Positions 40,704 through 48,007 of a DNA stretch of 48,510 nt are shown piece by piece. Below the pieces are notes generated by a model. It had not been told where the DNA came from and ran no database searches. It was given only the letters and a program-made list of their open reading frames with translations. The translations under genes and the position numbers were made by a program. The stretch spans positions 1-48,510 of the forward strand of contig JAHEZH010000025.1 of NCBI GenBank assembly GCA_023251155.1. Direction: 5' to 3'. The DNA comes from Flammeovirgaceae bacterium. Lineage in GTDB: Bacteria > Bacteroidota > Bacteroidia > Cytophagales > Cyclobacteriaceae. Positions within the stretch are counted from its first letter, which is position 1; each line of letters starts with the position of its first letter.

Positions 40704-41448
40704 GATCTCCAAAGCCAAAATTAAGTACCTCAAATCCCTGCAAGTAAAGAAATACCGTAAAGAGGAGCAATGTTTTGTGGTGGAGGGAGGCAAAAGTGTA
40801 GCTGAATTGTTAAGGTCCGATTTTGTGATAACACAGCTCTATGCTACCGGGCCGTTTTTGAAGGACAATGAAGATCAGGTAAGCCAGCTGGGTGCGGAAG
40901 TACTGGAGGTAAGTGAGGAGGAACTTGCTGCCGCGGGGACCTATCAAACCAACAATGCCGCGCTGGCCGTAGCCCGGATGAAGCCCAATCAAATCACCAC
41001 CATCGCCCCGGGTGAATATTTGGTTGTGCTCGATGATATTCGTGACCCGGGCAATGCAGGTACGATCATCCGTGCAGCTGATTGGTACGGGATCAAAAAC
41101 ATCATTGCCTCTGAAGAGACAGCCGATATCTATAATCCCAAAGTAATCGGTGCGACCATGGGGTCGTTTTGTCGGGTGAATGTATTCTATACTTCCTTGC
41201 CCGATTATCTATCCCACCACACCAAGGCCACCTACGGGGCTTTCCTTGACGGAACCGATGTACATGCCACCACCTTTCATCCGGAAGGAGGCTATATTGT
41301 GATGGGCAACGAAGCCAACGGTATCTCCTCCGAAGTAAGCAAGCTGGTCACGCACCGGATCACCATCCCCCGTTACGGTCAGGCCGAGTCGTTGAATGCG
41401 GGTGTGGCTACGGCTATTATTCTGGATAATCTGATGAGAAGTGTTTAG
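40702..41448 (+). CDS. TrmH/SpoU-family rRNA 2'-O-methyltransferase
   Basis: A 248-residue SPOUT methyltransferase that transfers a methyl group from SAM to a ribose 2'-OH in rRNA or tRNA. The N-terminal RNA-binding domain begins KAKIKYLKSLQVKKYRKE (about 4-21) and includes FVVEGGKSVAELL. The knotted SAM domain has motif I VVLDDIRDPGNAGTIIRAADWYG near 108-130, motif II GYIVMGNEANGISSEV near 194-209 and motif III ITIPRYGQAESLNAGVATAII near 217-237. The fold is complete. The exact target nucleotide cannot be read. It starts on an ATG that shares two bases with the ATG of the opposite OMP85 gene, so there is no separate promoter region between them. Confidence 0.93.
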   Translation: MISKAKIKYLKSLQVKKYRKEEQCFVVEGGKSVAELLRSDFVITQLYATGPFLKDNEDQVSQLGAEVLEVSEEELAAAGTYQTNNAALAVARMKPNQITTIAPGEYLVVLDDIRDPGNAGTIIRAADWYGIKNIIASEETADIYNPKVIGATMGSFCRVNVFYTSLPDYLSHHTKATYGAFLDGTDVHATTFHPEGGYIVMGNEANGISSEVSKLVTHRITIPRYGQAESLNAGVATAIILDNLMRSV

Positions 41449-41539
41449 TTAATGGTTAATCAGGAAAGTTACCTTTAAGTTCCAGATATAAGGTTTCTAT
41501 TAGGTTTATGGGCTCATTGAAGATGGGTGAGTAACAACG

Positions 41540-41557
41540 GGGTAACTGGAGTTACCC
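41540..41557. other. Perfect palindrome between the methyltransferase and integrase remnant
   Basis: GGGTAACT and AGTTACCC form perfect 8-bp arms around GG. No U-tract follows, so it is not a normal terminator; it may be a DNA-binding site or a leftover hairpin. The remaining 41449-41655 stretch shows no gene. Confidence 0.45.
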
Positions 41558-41655
41558 AAAAGAGCTGAATTAAACCTTGCGTTTTTCGGGAACTGTTTAG
41601 TGTTCTTCTGGTTTTCTTGGGTGTTTCGTTAGCACCTTGAACACTGGCAAAAAAA

Positions 41656-42002
41656 TTCAAAGAAGTTGTAACTAAATTGTTTTCCAAGTACCGACATTGG
41701 TCTGAGCAGTACTTTCTGTCTATCCTTCCTGTGAGAGGATTACCGCATACGTGACATTTTCTGTTGGCCAGAACATTTTACAGCATAGCTTGTCACAAGC
41801 TAAGATTTTCAAGCCTGCATCCCCGCACACATTGCGACATTCTTTTGCTACGCACCTGCTGGAAAACGGGACTGACTTACGACATATCCAATCTTTATTA
41901 GGTCACAGTTCGCCGAAAACAACGGAATTGTATACTCACATATCCACTCATAGCTTAAAAGGCGTTAAAAGTCCGCTGGAGAAATTAAACGTACAATTTT
42001 GA
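41656..42002 (+). pseudogene. Decayed integron-type tyrosine recombinase (3' part)
   Basis: The last 50 codons keep a tyrosine recombinase signature: [29 protein letters not shown] with box II His and Arg, the second conserved His and the nucleophile region TTELYTHIS (Tyr). This is the XerC/D/IntI type, and the region just before it resembles integron integrases more than XerD: the frame 41656-41750 gives [15 protein letters not shown], similar to the IntI (W)..WQY.FP patch, and then stops at TGA 41752-41754. The overlapping next frame continues with [28 protein letters not shown]. The N-terminal two thirds, including the first catalytic Arg, are missing. It points in the same direction as the following cassette array, as in reverse integrons of Treponema and Bacteroidota. 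Inactive. Confidence 0.75.
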
Positions 42003-42075
42003 GATGGCAGAGAATTCATGGATATTGACCATTAAAGTACAATTGGCCGAAGCAAACCGGGTAGCGGATAAAAGG

Positions 42076-42138
42076 AATATATACGACATACGTATATATT
42101 GCCGAATATATACGACATGCGTTTAGCCAATTGTTGGC
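42076..42138 (+). promoter_or_regulatory. attI-like region of the integron remnant
   Basis: The 10-mer AATATATACG occurs three times: direct at 42076-42085, inverted at 42091-42100 (as CGTATATATT) and direct at 42105-42114. These could be recombinase-binding sites. At 42126-42138 GCCAATTGTTGGC follows, whose GTTGGC equals the core of the first attC-like site (GTTGGCTGCC). It lies directly after the recombinase gene and 40 bp before the first cassette ORF, the place for attI in reverse integrons. Confidence 0.55.
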
Positions 42139-42177
42139 AGCAAGGCTCGTTAACGTTTCCAAACACACTAGAGAATA

Positions 42178-42576
42178 ATGACAAGAAAGGATAAATTGCT
42201 TCTTTTAGTACCAGCGCTTTGGACAAGTATATTCGATATTACAATAACAGTAATTCATCAATCGAAAGAATACTGGGACGGTGACTTGACAAAAGCGAAC
42301 GAAGGAAATCCAATTGGAGCACTTTTTATGAAGAATCATGTAAGTGGACTGTTTGTGATTTCAGGACTATGGATTATTGCAATCGGACTACTTGGATACT
42401 TTTTACCACGACAAGCAAGCAAAATATTTTTACTGTTCTGTGTTATAGCTCATAGCTTTGGAGCATCAACTTGGCTTTCGACTAGATACGGATTTTGGTA
42501 TGTGATAACATTTATACTGTTTAACTCAAATCTATATTGTGTTGTTGACAATATCGCACACAGACAAAAAGTATAG
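42178..42576 (+). CDS. Cassette 1: small polytopic membrane protein of unknown function
   Basis: The 132-residue protein has four hydrophobic segments (LLLLVPALWTSIFDITITVI, VSGLFVISGLWIIAIGLLGYF, FLLFCVIAHSFGASTWL, YVITFILFNSNLYCVV). A middle part with NEGNPIGALFMKNH stands between the first two. The layout resembles small DUF5658-like membrane proteins, without certainty. It is the only gene between the attI-like junction and the first attC-like site, read toward the site, with an AT-rich composition unlike the preceding chromosomal genes. About 140 bp of non-coding sequence follow before the attC-like site. It is typical of orphan genes in integron cassettes. Confidence 0.75.
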   Translation: MTRKDKLLLLVPALWTSIFDITITVIHQSKEYWDGDLTKANEGNPIGALFMKNHVSGLFVISGLWIIAIGLLGYFLPRQASKIFLLFCVIAHSFGASTWLSTRYGFWYVITFILFNSNLYCVVDNIAHRQKV

Positions 42577-42725
42577 ATGAAGTGAGTAGACCAGAGCAAC
42601 TAGATTAGCTGGACAATTCAGCCTGACCTGGACCTCATTTATGACTTTGACATGTTGGACTTATTTGACATTTGACGGTCGACAAAGATTCTTTAAACAA
42701 TAACGGACGGCTGAAACGCCCAGCT

Positions 42726-42854
42726 GCCAACAAAATGTTTCTGCAATGGTGCCGTGACGAGTTAATTTAAAGTTTTTATCTTCGTTCAACGCTTGGTTTC
42801 GTTGGACAGGACGCGGCTTCGAAAAGGCACCACTGCAGAAACACAAACGTTGGC
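42726..42854. repeat. attC-like site 1 (closes cassette 1)
   Basis: Imperfect inverted repeat of 129 bp. Left end GCCAAC..TGTTTCTGCAATGGTGCC; right end GGCACCACTGCAGAAACA..GTTGGC. The outer AAC and GTT triplets are in the places of the R'' and R' core boxes of attC sites, and the two arms fold with small bulges. The centre contains TATCTTCGTTCAACGCT, also found in site 2. Location directly after cassette 1. Confidence 0.8.
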
Positions 42855-42889
42855 TGCCATTTTGTAAGAAAGAATAAACCACACAATAG

Positions 42890-43777
42890 ATGAGAAAAAT
42901 AGTTTTAGCGACACTTCTTTTATCAATCGGACAAACTACTTGGGGGCAAGTGAACGATGGACTGATAGAACTTGGAAAATCCTATCGACAATTTATGTTT
43001 AGGAATAACCCGCCAGAAAACGTTTTGGGTTCCCTGGACAAGTATGACAATACAGAAATAGCATTTGTAGCGGACTTTATTCAAGAGACAATTAGACCAA
43101 GTAACAATATCCTATCTGACAAGTTTTTAACTAGGCCGGCTGACAAGGACTTAAAACAGATATATATCGTCAGACAGATTAATCTTAATGTTAGGAAAGA
43201 AAATCCAGTTGATAACAACCAACTAATTGAGACCTTAAACAAGAAAGACATTACTACTCAAGAACTAGTAGACAACTATTATTCAATGGTATTTGCTGCT
43301 TATGGGAACAAAGTAGATCCATATGACCTAACTGCAACCGACTTTCAATTGAATAATTACGGACTCAAGGACGATACTGAAAAGGGAATTTTCTTCCTTG
43401 AATCAATGCGACTAAATGGACTGTTGATTTTTGGGTATATGAACATTGTAAAACCACCGAACTATTCAAAAGCCCTTGGATTCATTAATAAGTATCCCAA
43501 GTACAATGGTAGTCCCTATTACCAATTTATCGACTTAAACTTCCCAGACTTTAAAATCAACATTGAGTCAGAGAGTAAACAGCAGAGTTACAAGGAATAC
43601 TATATTGACAAATACTACGAGACTTTGTTATCACATCTTGACTGCTTAAGAGACGCAGGAGAGAAGGATAAAATCTATGACCTAGTACTCGGCTCATTAT
43701 TGAAAGAAGAGATTTATTATAAGTACTCGAAAAGAGAAAAGGACATCAAAAAGCTGTTGACAAAATACAAGAGGTGA
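42890..43777 (+). CDS. Cassette 2: exported protein of unknown function
   Basis: A 295-residue protein with a clear signal peptide (MRKIVLATLLLSIGQTTWGQ, cleavage near Gln20), then a mostly helical, charged sequence without recognised domain. Segments such as DNNQLIETLNKKDITTQELVDNYYSM and YNGSPYYQFIDLNFPDF are noted. It lies between attC-like sites 1 and 2, with its stop 12 bp before site 2, so it fills a whole cassette. No family found by eye; possible roles range from periplasmic partner to immunity-type protein, all unproven. Confidence 0.75.
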   Translation: MRKIVLATLLLSIGQTTWGQVNDGLIELGKSYRQFMFRNNPPENVLGSLDKYDNTEIAFVADFIQETIRPSNNILSDKFLTRPADKDLKQIYIVRQINLNVRKENPVDNNQLIETLNKKDITTQELVDNYYSMVFAAYGNKVDPYDLTATDFQLNNYGLKDDTEKGIFFLESMRLNGLLIFGYMNIVKPPNYSKALGFINKYPKYNGSPYYQFIDLNFPDFKINIESESKQQSYKEYYIDKYYETLLSHLDCLRDAGEKDKIYDLVLGSLLKEEIYYKYSKREKDIKKLLTKYKR

Positions 43778-43788
43778 AACAAAACGGC

Positions 43789-43920
43789 AGCCAACAATGC
43801 ATATAATCAATGGTGGGAGCAGTGTAAGTTTTAAATATTTATCTTCGTTCAACGCTCAGTTAACGGTGGAAAGATTCTATTTCGAAAATCCACCACTGCT
43901 AATATGCTAGCGTTGTGGGT
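43789..43920. repeat. attC-like site 2 (closes cassette 2)
   Basis: Imperfect inverted repeat of about 132 bp: left GGCAGCCAACAATGCATAT..CAATGGTGG, right CCACCACTGCTAATATGCTAGCGTTGTGGGT. The AAC and GTT core triplets are present. The centre shares ATTTATCTTCGTTCAACGCT with site 1, so the two are a subfamily. Confidence 0.8.
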
Positions 43921-43937
43921 AATTGGCCTCAGACAAT

Positions 43938-44261
43938 ATGGACAAGACAATAAAAACAATTTGGATTGAGAGTGAGGACAAAGGACCAATTATTGGGGGA
44001 CAGCTTTACACTGACGATAACAGTGACGTGATTGTGACTTTTACTGAGGGACAGAGGTATGTCGCCACATTTTTCACGTATGACAATATAAAGACGTTGA
44101 CGGAAAAGAATAAAAGGACTGGAGAACAATTGAACGGAACATACTTTTGGGCGAGTGACATGATTCTAGTTGACAGCGTAGACCGTGACACAATTGAAAA
44201 GGTAATTGGAGAATTAATAAAAGAGAATTCATTCGACCAACTATTCAAGTTTGTGGAATAG
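43938..44261 (+). CDS. Cassette 3: small acidic protein of unknown function
   Basis: The 107-residue protein, from ATG 43938, has no signal peptide or membrane helix. It reads as a strand-rich domain (IWIESEDKGPIIGGQLYTDDNSDVIVTF, VATFFTYDNIKTL, GTYFWASDMILVDSV) ending in a helix (DTIEKVIGELIKEN). The frame is also open from a TTG at 43923, giving five extra residues. The pattern resembles small immunity-type proteins, but I do not recognise the family. It is the only gene between attC-like sites 2 and 3; site 3 starts 8 bp after its stop. Confidence 0.7.
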   Translation: MDKTIKTIWIESEDKGPIIGGQLYTDDNSDVIVTFTEGQRYVATFFTYDNIKTLTEKNKRTGEQLNGTYFWASDMILVDSVDRDTIEKVIGELIKENSFDQLFKFVE

Positions 44262-44269
44262 GCCAACTA

Positions 44270-44400
44270 CCCACAACAAAAGCTATAAAACATATACTGT
44301 ATTGTAGGTTCTTAACATGTGCGCTATTAAATTTCGGTAGCAACGTGGGACAAAGACGTAGGTATTTACACGCATACGTCTTATAGCTAAACGTTGTGCG
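44270..44400. repeat. attC-like site 3 (closes cassette 3)
   Basis: Inverted repeat of about 131 bp: left CCCACAACAAAAGCTATAA, right TTATAGCTAAACGTTGTGCG. The AAC and GTT triplets are present, with an extra base on one arm as in attC. The AGCTATAA arms are shared with site 4, so this is a second subfamily. Confidence 0.8.
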
Positions 44401-44425
44401 CAATTTTCGCTGGACAATTTGATCC

Positions 44426-44725
44426 ATGAATGAATTAAAAGACAAATACAAAAAAGACTTTGAACAACTCAGGACTTCAATGAACGAGTTTGACCCTTGT
44501 GGACTCATTGCACTTGAATCACCAGTTGACGAATATGACTACTTGACAAATAAGGTTCTGGGACTAAGAAATCGTAAAGAATCGAGAGACAAAATAAAAG
44601 AAACAGTTTTGTTTGAGCTGACGGACTACTTTGGTGAAGACGTAAAATCACTTGAGGAACCTTACAAGACAAAATTCTTTCAAGCTTTGGACAAATTTTT
44701 GGACGACACACAAAATGTGGGTTAG
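44426..44725 (+). CDS. Cassette 4: DUF1871-like small protein
   Basis: The 99-residue acidic, helical protein has the pattern FDPCGLIALESPVDEYDYLTNKVLGL at about 23-48. This resembles the DUF1871 family (W/FDP..(I/L)......DEY) found in small contact- or toxin-immunity-like genes. Role unknown. The ATG at 44426 lies about 25 bp after attC-like site 3 and the stop 8 bp before site 4, so gene and cassette coincide. Confidence 0.7.
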   Translation: MNELKDKYKKDFEQLRTSMNEFDPCGLIALESPVDEYDYLTNKVLGLRNRKESRDKIKETVLFELTDYFGEDVKSLEEPYKTKFFQALDKFLDDTQNVG

Positions 44726-44732
44726 CGAAAAC

Positions 44733-44826
44733 AGCCCACAACACAAGCTATAAGTCATGCCGGCACATTTGATATTTAATTGATTATTTTGGTGTGCCGC
44801 CACGCCTTATAGCAAAACGTTACAGG
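44733..44826. repeat. attC-like site 4 (closes cassette 4)
   Basis: Inverted repeat of 94 bp: left GCCCACAACACAAGCTATAAG..GCCGGCAC, right GTGCCGCCACGCCTTATAGCAAAACGTTACAGGC. The AAC and GTT triplets are present. The AGCTATAA arms match site 3. It is shorter in the centre than the others. Confidence 0.8.
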
Positions 44827-44828
44827 CA

Positions 44829-45017
44829 AGCGTAGAACGACCGACAACTCAAGAACAAAAAGATGGAAACGGGAGACGAAAATGTCAACCCTTCGCAAAA
44901 TTAAAAGAGCTGCAAGCCGACACACAAGCCAATATTTTTGCAGCACATTTAATTTTACCCGACCCCACCAAAACTCTACCAGCACCCAACCTTCGGAAAG
45001 AATCTTTTGGGTGTTAA
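44829..45017 (+). pseudogene. Fragment resembling an ImmA/IrrE-type metalloprotease C-terminus
   Basis: A + strand frame without start, open from inside attC-like site 4, reads LKELQADTQANIFAAHLILPDP and ends at 45017. The part QANIFAAHLILP resembles the EANRFAAELLMP segment after the zinc HEXXH of ImmA/IrrE peptidases. The catalytic part is absent. It may be the leftover of a cassette 5 gene. Apart from this and the promoter, I see no gene in 44827-45094. Confidence 0.4.
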
Positions 45018-45035
45018 TAATTTTGGGGAACTAGG

Positions 45036-45066
45036 TTGCTCAATTCAAATAGACAACTTACATTTG
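45036..45066 (+). promoter_or_regulatory. Bacteroidota promoter of the restriction-modification operon
   Basis: TTG (45036-45038), a 20-nt spacer and TACATTTG (45059-45066) match the consensus TTG-N-TAnnTTTG. The start codon of the controller gene is 28 bp further on. Confidence 0.65.
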
Positions 45067-45080
45067 ACAATAACTGTCAA
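45064..45080 (+). promoter_or_regulatory. Controller-type operator overlapping the -7 box
   Basis: TTGACA-ATAAC-TGTCAA is a perfect palindrome of 6-bp arms. It overlaps the last three bases of the -7 box, so binding would shut off the promoter. It fits an autoregulating controller (C) protein. Confidence 0.6.
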
Positions 45081-45094
45081 GTAAATTATTTCAA

Positions 45095-45403
45095 ATGGAA
45101 ACAGTAGGACAAATTATTAGAGCTAAGCGTGAAACTTTAAGGCTTCTACTTAGGCAAGTTGCTGCATATCTCGACATTGACCAAGCTGTCTTAAGTAAGA
45201 TAGAACGAAATGAAAGAAAGCCATCAAAAGAGAATATTATTCGACTAGCGGAAATACTAAAGTTTGATAAAGACGAACTTATGATTCAATTTATGAGTGA
45301 TAAAATTGCCTATGAAATTGCAGCCGAAGATTGTGCGGAAAGAGTTCTAAAGGTAGCGGAGAAAAAAGTAAAATACTTAAAAACACATCCAATTAAAAAC
45401 TAA
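45095..45403 (+). CDS. XRE-family controller-like regulator
   Basis: A 102-residue DNA-binding protein. The helix-turn-helix spans about residues 5-60 (IIRAKRETLRLLLRQVAAYLDIDQAVLSKIERNERKPSKENIIRLAEIL) with the recognition helix QAVLSKIERNE. A C-terminal helical stretch (about 62-102) follows. It lies 2 bp before a cytosine methyltransferase, the usual place of a C protein that times expression of the methylase and endonuclease. Its own promoter has a palindrome over the -7 box. The region is very AT-rich compared with the chromosome, indicating acquisition. Confidence 0.88.
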   Translation: METVGQIIRAKRETLRLLLRQVAAYLDIDQAVLSKIERNERKPSKENIIRLAEILKFDKDELMIQFMSDKIAYEIAAEDCAERVLKVAEKKVKYLKTHPIKN

Positions 45404-45405
45404 AT

Positions 45406-46689
45406 ATGAAATCATTTACAAATACAATATCTGAATTGTCGTTAGCTGAAGAACCTCAGATTGGATTAAGTTTTGGAAGCTCTAAACAGGTGTTTCAAAA
45501 AAATAAAACGTTTAAAGTTGTTTCATTATTCAGCGGTTGTGGTGGACTAGATCTTGGATTCAATGGCGGTTTTAATTTTAGGGGCAAGGACTTTAAAAAA
45601 AATAAATTCAAAGTAGAATTCGCCAATGATATTGATACGGGTGCCGAATTAGTTTACAATTCAAATAAATCATTCTTTGGTAAGCATAATTTAATGAAGG
45701 ATGATATCAAGAATATTGACTTCAAAACAATCCCCGACTTTGATTTCTTAATTGCTGGGTTTCCATGTCAACCATTTTCAAACGCTGGATTAAGAAAAGG
45801 GATAAATGATGAAAGAGGTTCATTATTTGAAGAGTGTGAGAAATTATTAATTGAAGGACTAAGAAGACCTAATAAACCCAAAGGGTTTATTTTTGAAAAT
45901 GTTAAAGGAATAATGTCTTCTAAAATGCCAGATGGGACATCAATACCCGATGAAATTGTAAAAAGATGTGAGAAATTAGGTTTTAAGACCAATTATAAAC
46001 TTTGCAAAACAAGTGACTTTGGTGTTCCAACGAATAGACAGAGATTGATTATTGTTGGGCTTAGAGAAGATTTAGACTATTTCAATTACAGCCTAATGGA
46101 TGAAGTAGTATATGAATATAATTTACCAAATGAAAAGTACAATCCTTATGAACTTTATCTTGGTTCTGTATTATCAGATATTCCAAAAGATGCTACTCAG
46201 AGAAAGGAATATTGGAAATATTCACCAGGCGGTCAATTTATGGTTGACAAAATAGGTTCTTGTAAAGATGGAAAGGAAGCACTAAAGAAATTCAAGAATA
46301 AAGTCCCCCTTAGCAAAATTTCAAAAACGATAACTGAAGGTAGGTCATGGAAAAATATGAATCCTGATGACATGAATGAAAGATTTAGAAAAATATGGGA
46401 CAATCCTCAAATTTATAGAGCTCCCAATTTTTACAGAAGATTTGCATTAGGTGAGATTAATGGAACAATTACAGCATCCGCACAACCTGAAAATTGTGGA
46501 ATAACACACCCTTTCGAAAACAGAAGATTTTCTATTCGAGAAATAGCAAGAATTCAATCTTTTCCTGATGATTTTGATTTCCCATACACAACTATTGCAA
46601 ATGCATATAAAGTAATTGGCAATGCAGTCCCTCCTGTTTTTGCTTGGGTATTAGCTAGGGCATTACAAAAACAATTATTAAATGAATAA
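45406..46689 (+). CDS. DNA (cytosine-5)-methyltransferase
   Basis: A 427-residue C5-cytosine methylase with the conserved motifs in order: motif I VVSLFSGCGGLDLGF near 38-52, motif IV with the catalytic Cys in IAGFPCQPFSNAGLRKG near 116-132, motif VI GFIFENVKGI near 165-175, motif VIII RQRLIIVGL near 205, and motif X at the end in NAYKVIGNAVPPVFAWVLARAL near 400-422. Motif IX (REIARIQSFPDDF) lies near 386-398. The target-recognition part lies at about 270-360. The first 35 residues are an extra hydrophilic leader. The gene protects DNA from the partner endonuclease; its stop overlaps the next ATG by 8 bp. Target sequence unknown. Confidence 0.95.
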   Translation: MKSFTNTISELSLAEEPQIGLSFGSSKQVFQKNKTFKVVSLFSGCGGLDLGFNGGFNFRGKDFKKNKFKVEFANDIDTGAELVYNSNKSFFGKHNLMKDDIKNIDFKTIPDFDFLIAGFPCQPFSNAGLRKGINDERGSLFEECEKLLIEGLRRPNKPKGFIFENVKGIMSSKMPDGTSIPDEIVKRCEKLGFKTNYKLCKTSDFGVPTNRQRLIIVGLREDLDYFNYSLMDEVVYEYNLPNEKYNPYELYLGSVLSDIPKDATQRKEYWKYSPGGQFMVDKIGSCKDGKEALKKFKNKVPLSKISKTITEGRSWKNMNPDDMNERFRKIWDNPQIYRAPNFYRRFALGEINGTITASAQPENCGITHPFENRRFSIREIARIQSFPDDFDFPYTTIANAYKVIGNAVPPVFAWVLARALQKQLLNE

Positions 46690-48007
46690 AATTAACCACA
46701 CCAAAGCATATATACTCGGGTTACTTGTTGGGGGCGGTAAAGTTGATAAACATTCATTTTTGATTGATTTACCATTTAAAAAATGGGGCATGGATACATC
46801 ACGGATGAATATCATTGCAACAGATATTCTTACTCGAATTTGCGCCTATTTTAAATCTTCATATAGTTTTAATGTCACCTATGAAATTGGCAATTCAAAA
46901 TGGTTGATTAAGCCGATTGATGGCGCAGATTTTTCGGAAATGATAGAAGATTTAAAAGCATTGGACTTACCAACCAGTGGATTTATTCTAGCAAAAGCAA
47001 ATCTTGAGAAGGCTAAATCAATTTTAAAGGACATTCAAGTTGAAAGTTTTTTATCAGGCATCTTTGATGCTAGGGCTAGTTTAACCTTATCACATAGAAG
47101 GTTTTCCGATGAAGCACCAGTGGTTTCTATTGAAATTCCGGGAAGCACTAAGAATTTTCTTTTTGTTGTTCAGCTTTGTTCTTGGTTGACGGATTTAGGC
47201 TCAATTACTGACCAAATTTTGTATAACCACCCTAATCAACATTCAGCGTCTGATCCTAACTATAAAGGATGGAAAAAAGGATTTAAAATTCGATTTTTAG
47301 TAAAATCATTTTTAACTAAACATTCATTTGCATTGCAAGCAAAAGCAATCGATGTAACAAATATTAAGAAGAAACAAAAGAAAGAAGAACAAACACCGTG
47401 CTATTTAAGGAAGCTTAGAAAGCCTAGCCCAGTTACAGTTCATATTGACCAAAACTCTGCTGACTTACCAATAGAAGTTAGAAACAAATTGTTTTTTCAC
47501 TATCATCACTTTTGTGCATTACTAGATTGTCCTCATGCTCCAAAAGATGAGATAAGAAAATTGGTTAGGAATGCGAAGGAGTATATCACATTTTTTCCTC
47601 GTTTAACTAAAGACACATATGAAATTTTGAAAATTCAATTCGAAAGCATCAAAGAAATTTACTTTCCTGAAAATTCAATTCATAAGTATGTAATGAAAGT
47701 CGAAAATATTTTAGGTAATGAAAAGTTTCGGGGTTTCACTGGAGTTGACCAAGGCATAGCTTATTTATTTGCAGAAGAACTTAATGGAAAAAGGCATATC
47801 GGGTCAATGAATATTATTTTGAATTTCAACAAATCCAACTTAGTTAAAGTATATAGCTATAATGAAAACTTCGATAGCCCTGTTTTAGTTTATAATTCTA
47901 GTAACGGCAGAGCATTTCTTTGTTCATCAATCGGTAATTCATTAAATCAGGCACTCATAAAAAGAAAAATTAAAACAAACGGATTTGCCGTTTCAATTTT
48001 AGAATAA
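46682..48007 (+). CDS. Protein with two degenerate LAGLIDADG motifs in the restriction-modification operon
   Basis: The 441-residue protein has two stretches aligned with LAGLIDADG helices: ILGLLVGGGKV near residues 11-21 and FLSGIFDARASL near 121-132. The spacing is that of monomeric homing endonucleases. In both, the catalytic acidic residue is lost (G in place of D in the first, R in the second), so DNA cleavage by this fold is doubtful. It could be a DNA-binding recognition or regulatory subunit, as in WhiA where a LAGLIDADG-like domain lost activity. Residues about 240-441 are of unknown fold (HYHHFCALLDCPHAPKDEIRKLV). It overlaps the methylase by 8 bp and the nuclease-like gene by one, so all three are coupled. 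Confidence 0.7.
   Translation: MNKINHTKAYILGLLVGGGKVDKHSFLIDLPFKKWGMDTSRMNIIATDILTRICAYFKSSYSFNVTYEIGNSKWLIKPIDGADFSEMIEDLKALDLPTSGFILAKANLEKAKSILKDIQVESFLSGIFDARASLTLSHRRFSDEAPVVSIEIPGSTKNFLFVVQLCSWLTDLGSITDQILYNHPNQHSASDPNYKGWKKGFKIRFLVKSFLTKHSFALQAKAIDVTNIKKKQKKEEQTPCYLRKLRKPSPVTVHIDQNSADLPIEVRNKLFFHYHHFCALLDCPHAPKDEIRKLVRNAKEYITFFPRLTKDTYEILKIQFESIKEIYFPENSIHKYVMKVENILGNEKFRGFTGVDQGIAYLFAEELNGKRHIGSMNIILNFNKSNLVKVYSYNENFDSPVLVYNSSNGRAFLCSSIGNSLNQALIKRKIKTNGFAVSILE

Noticed and set aside
42032..42226. 64-codon - strand frame over the attI-like region
   Set aside because: It crosses repeats and the start of cassette 1, with no family or neighbour support.
42726..44826. CRISPR array
   Set aside because: The repeats are long inverted structures separated by genes, not short direct repeats with spacers.
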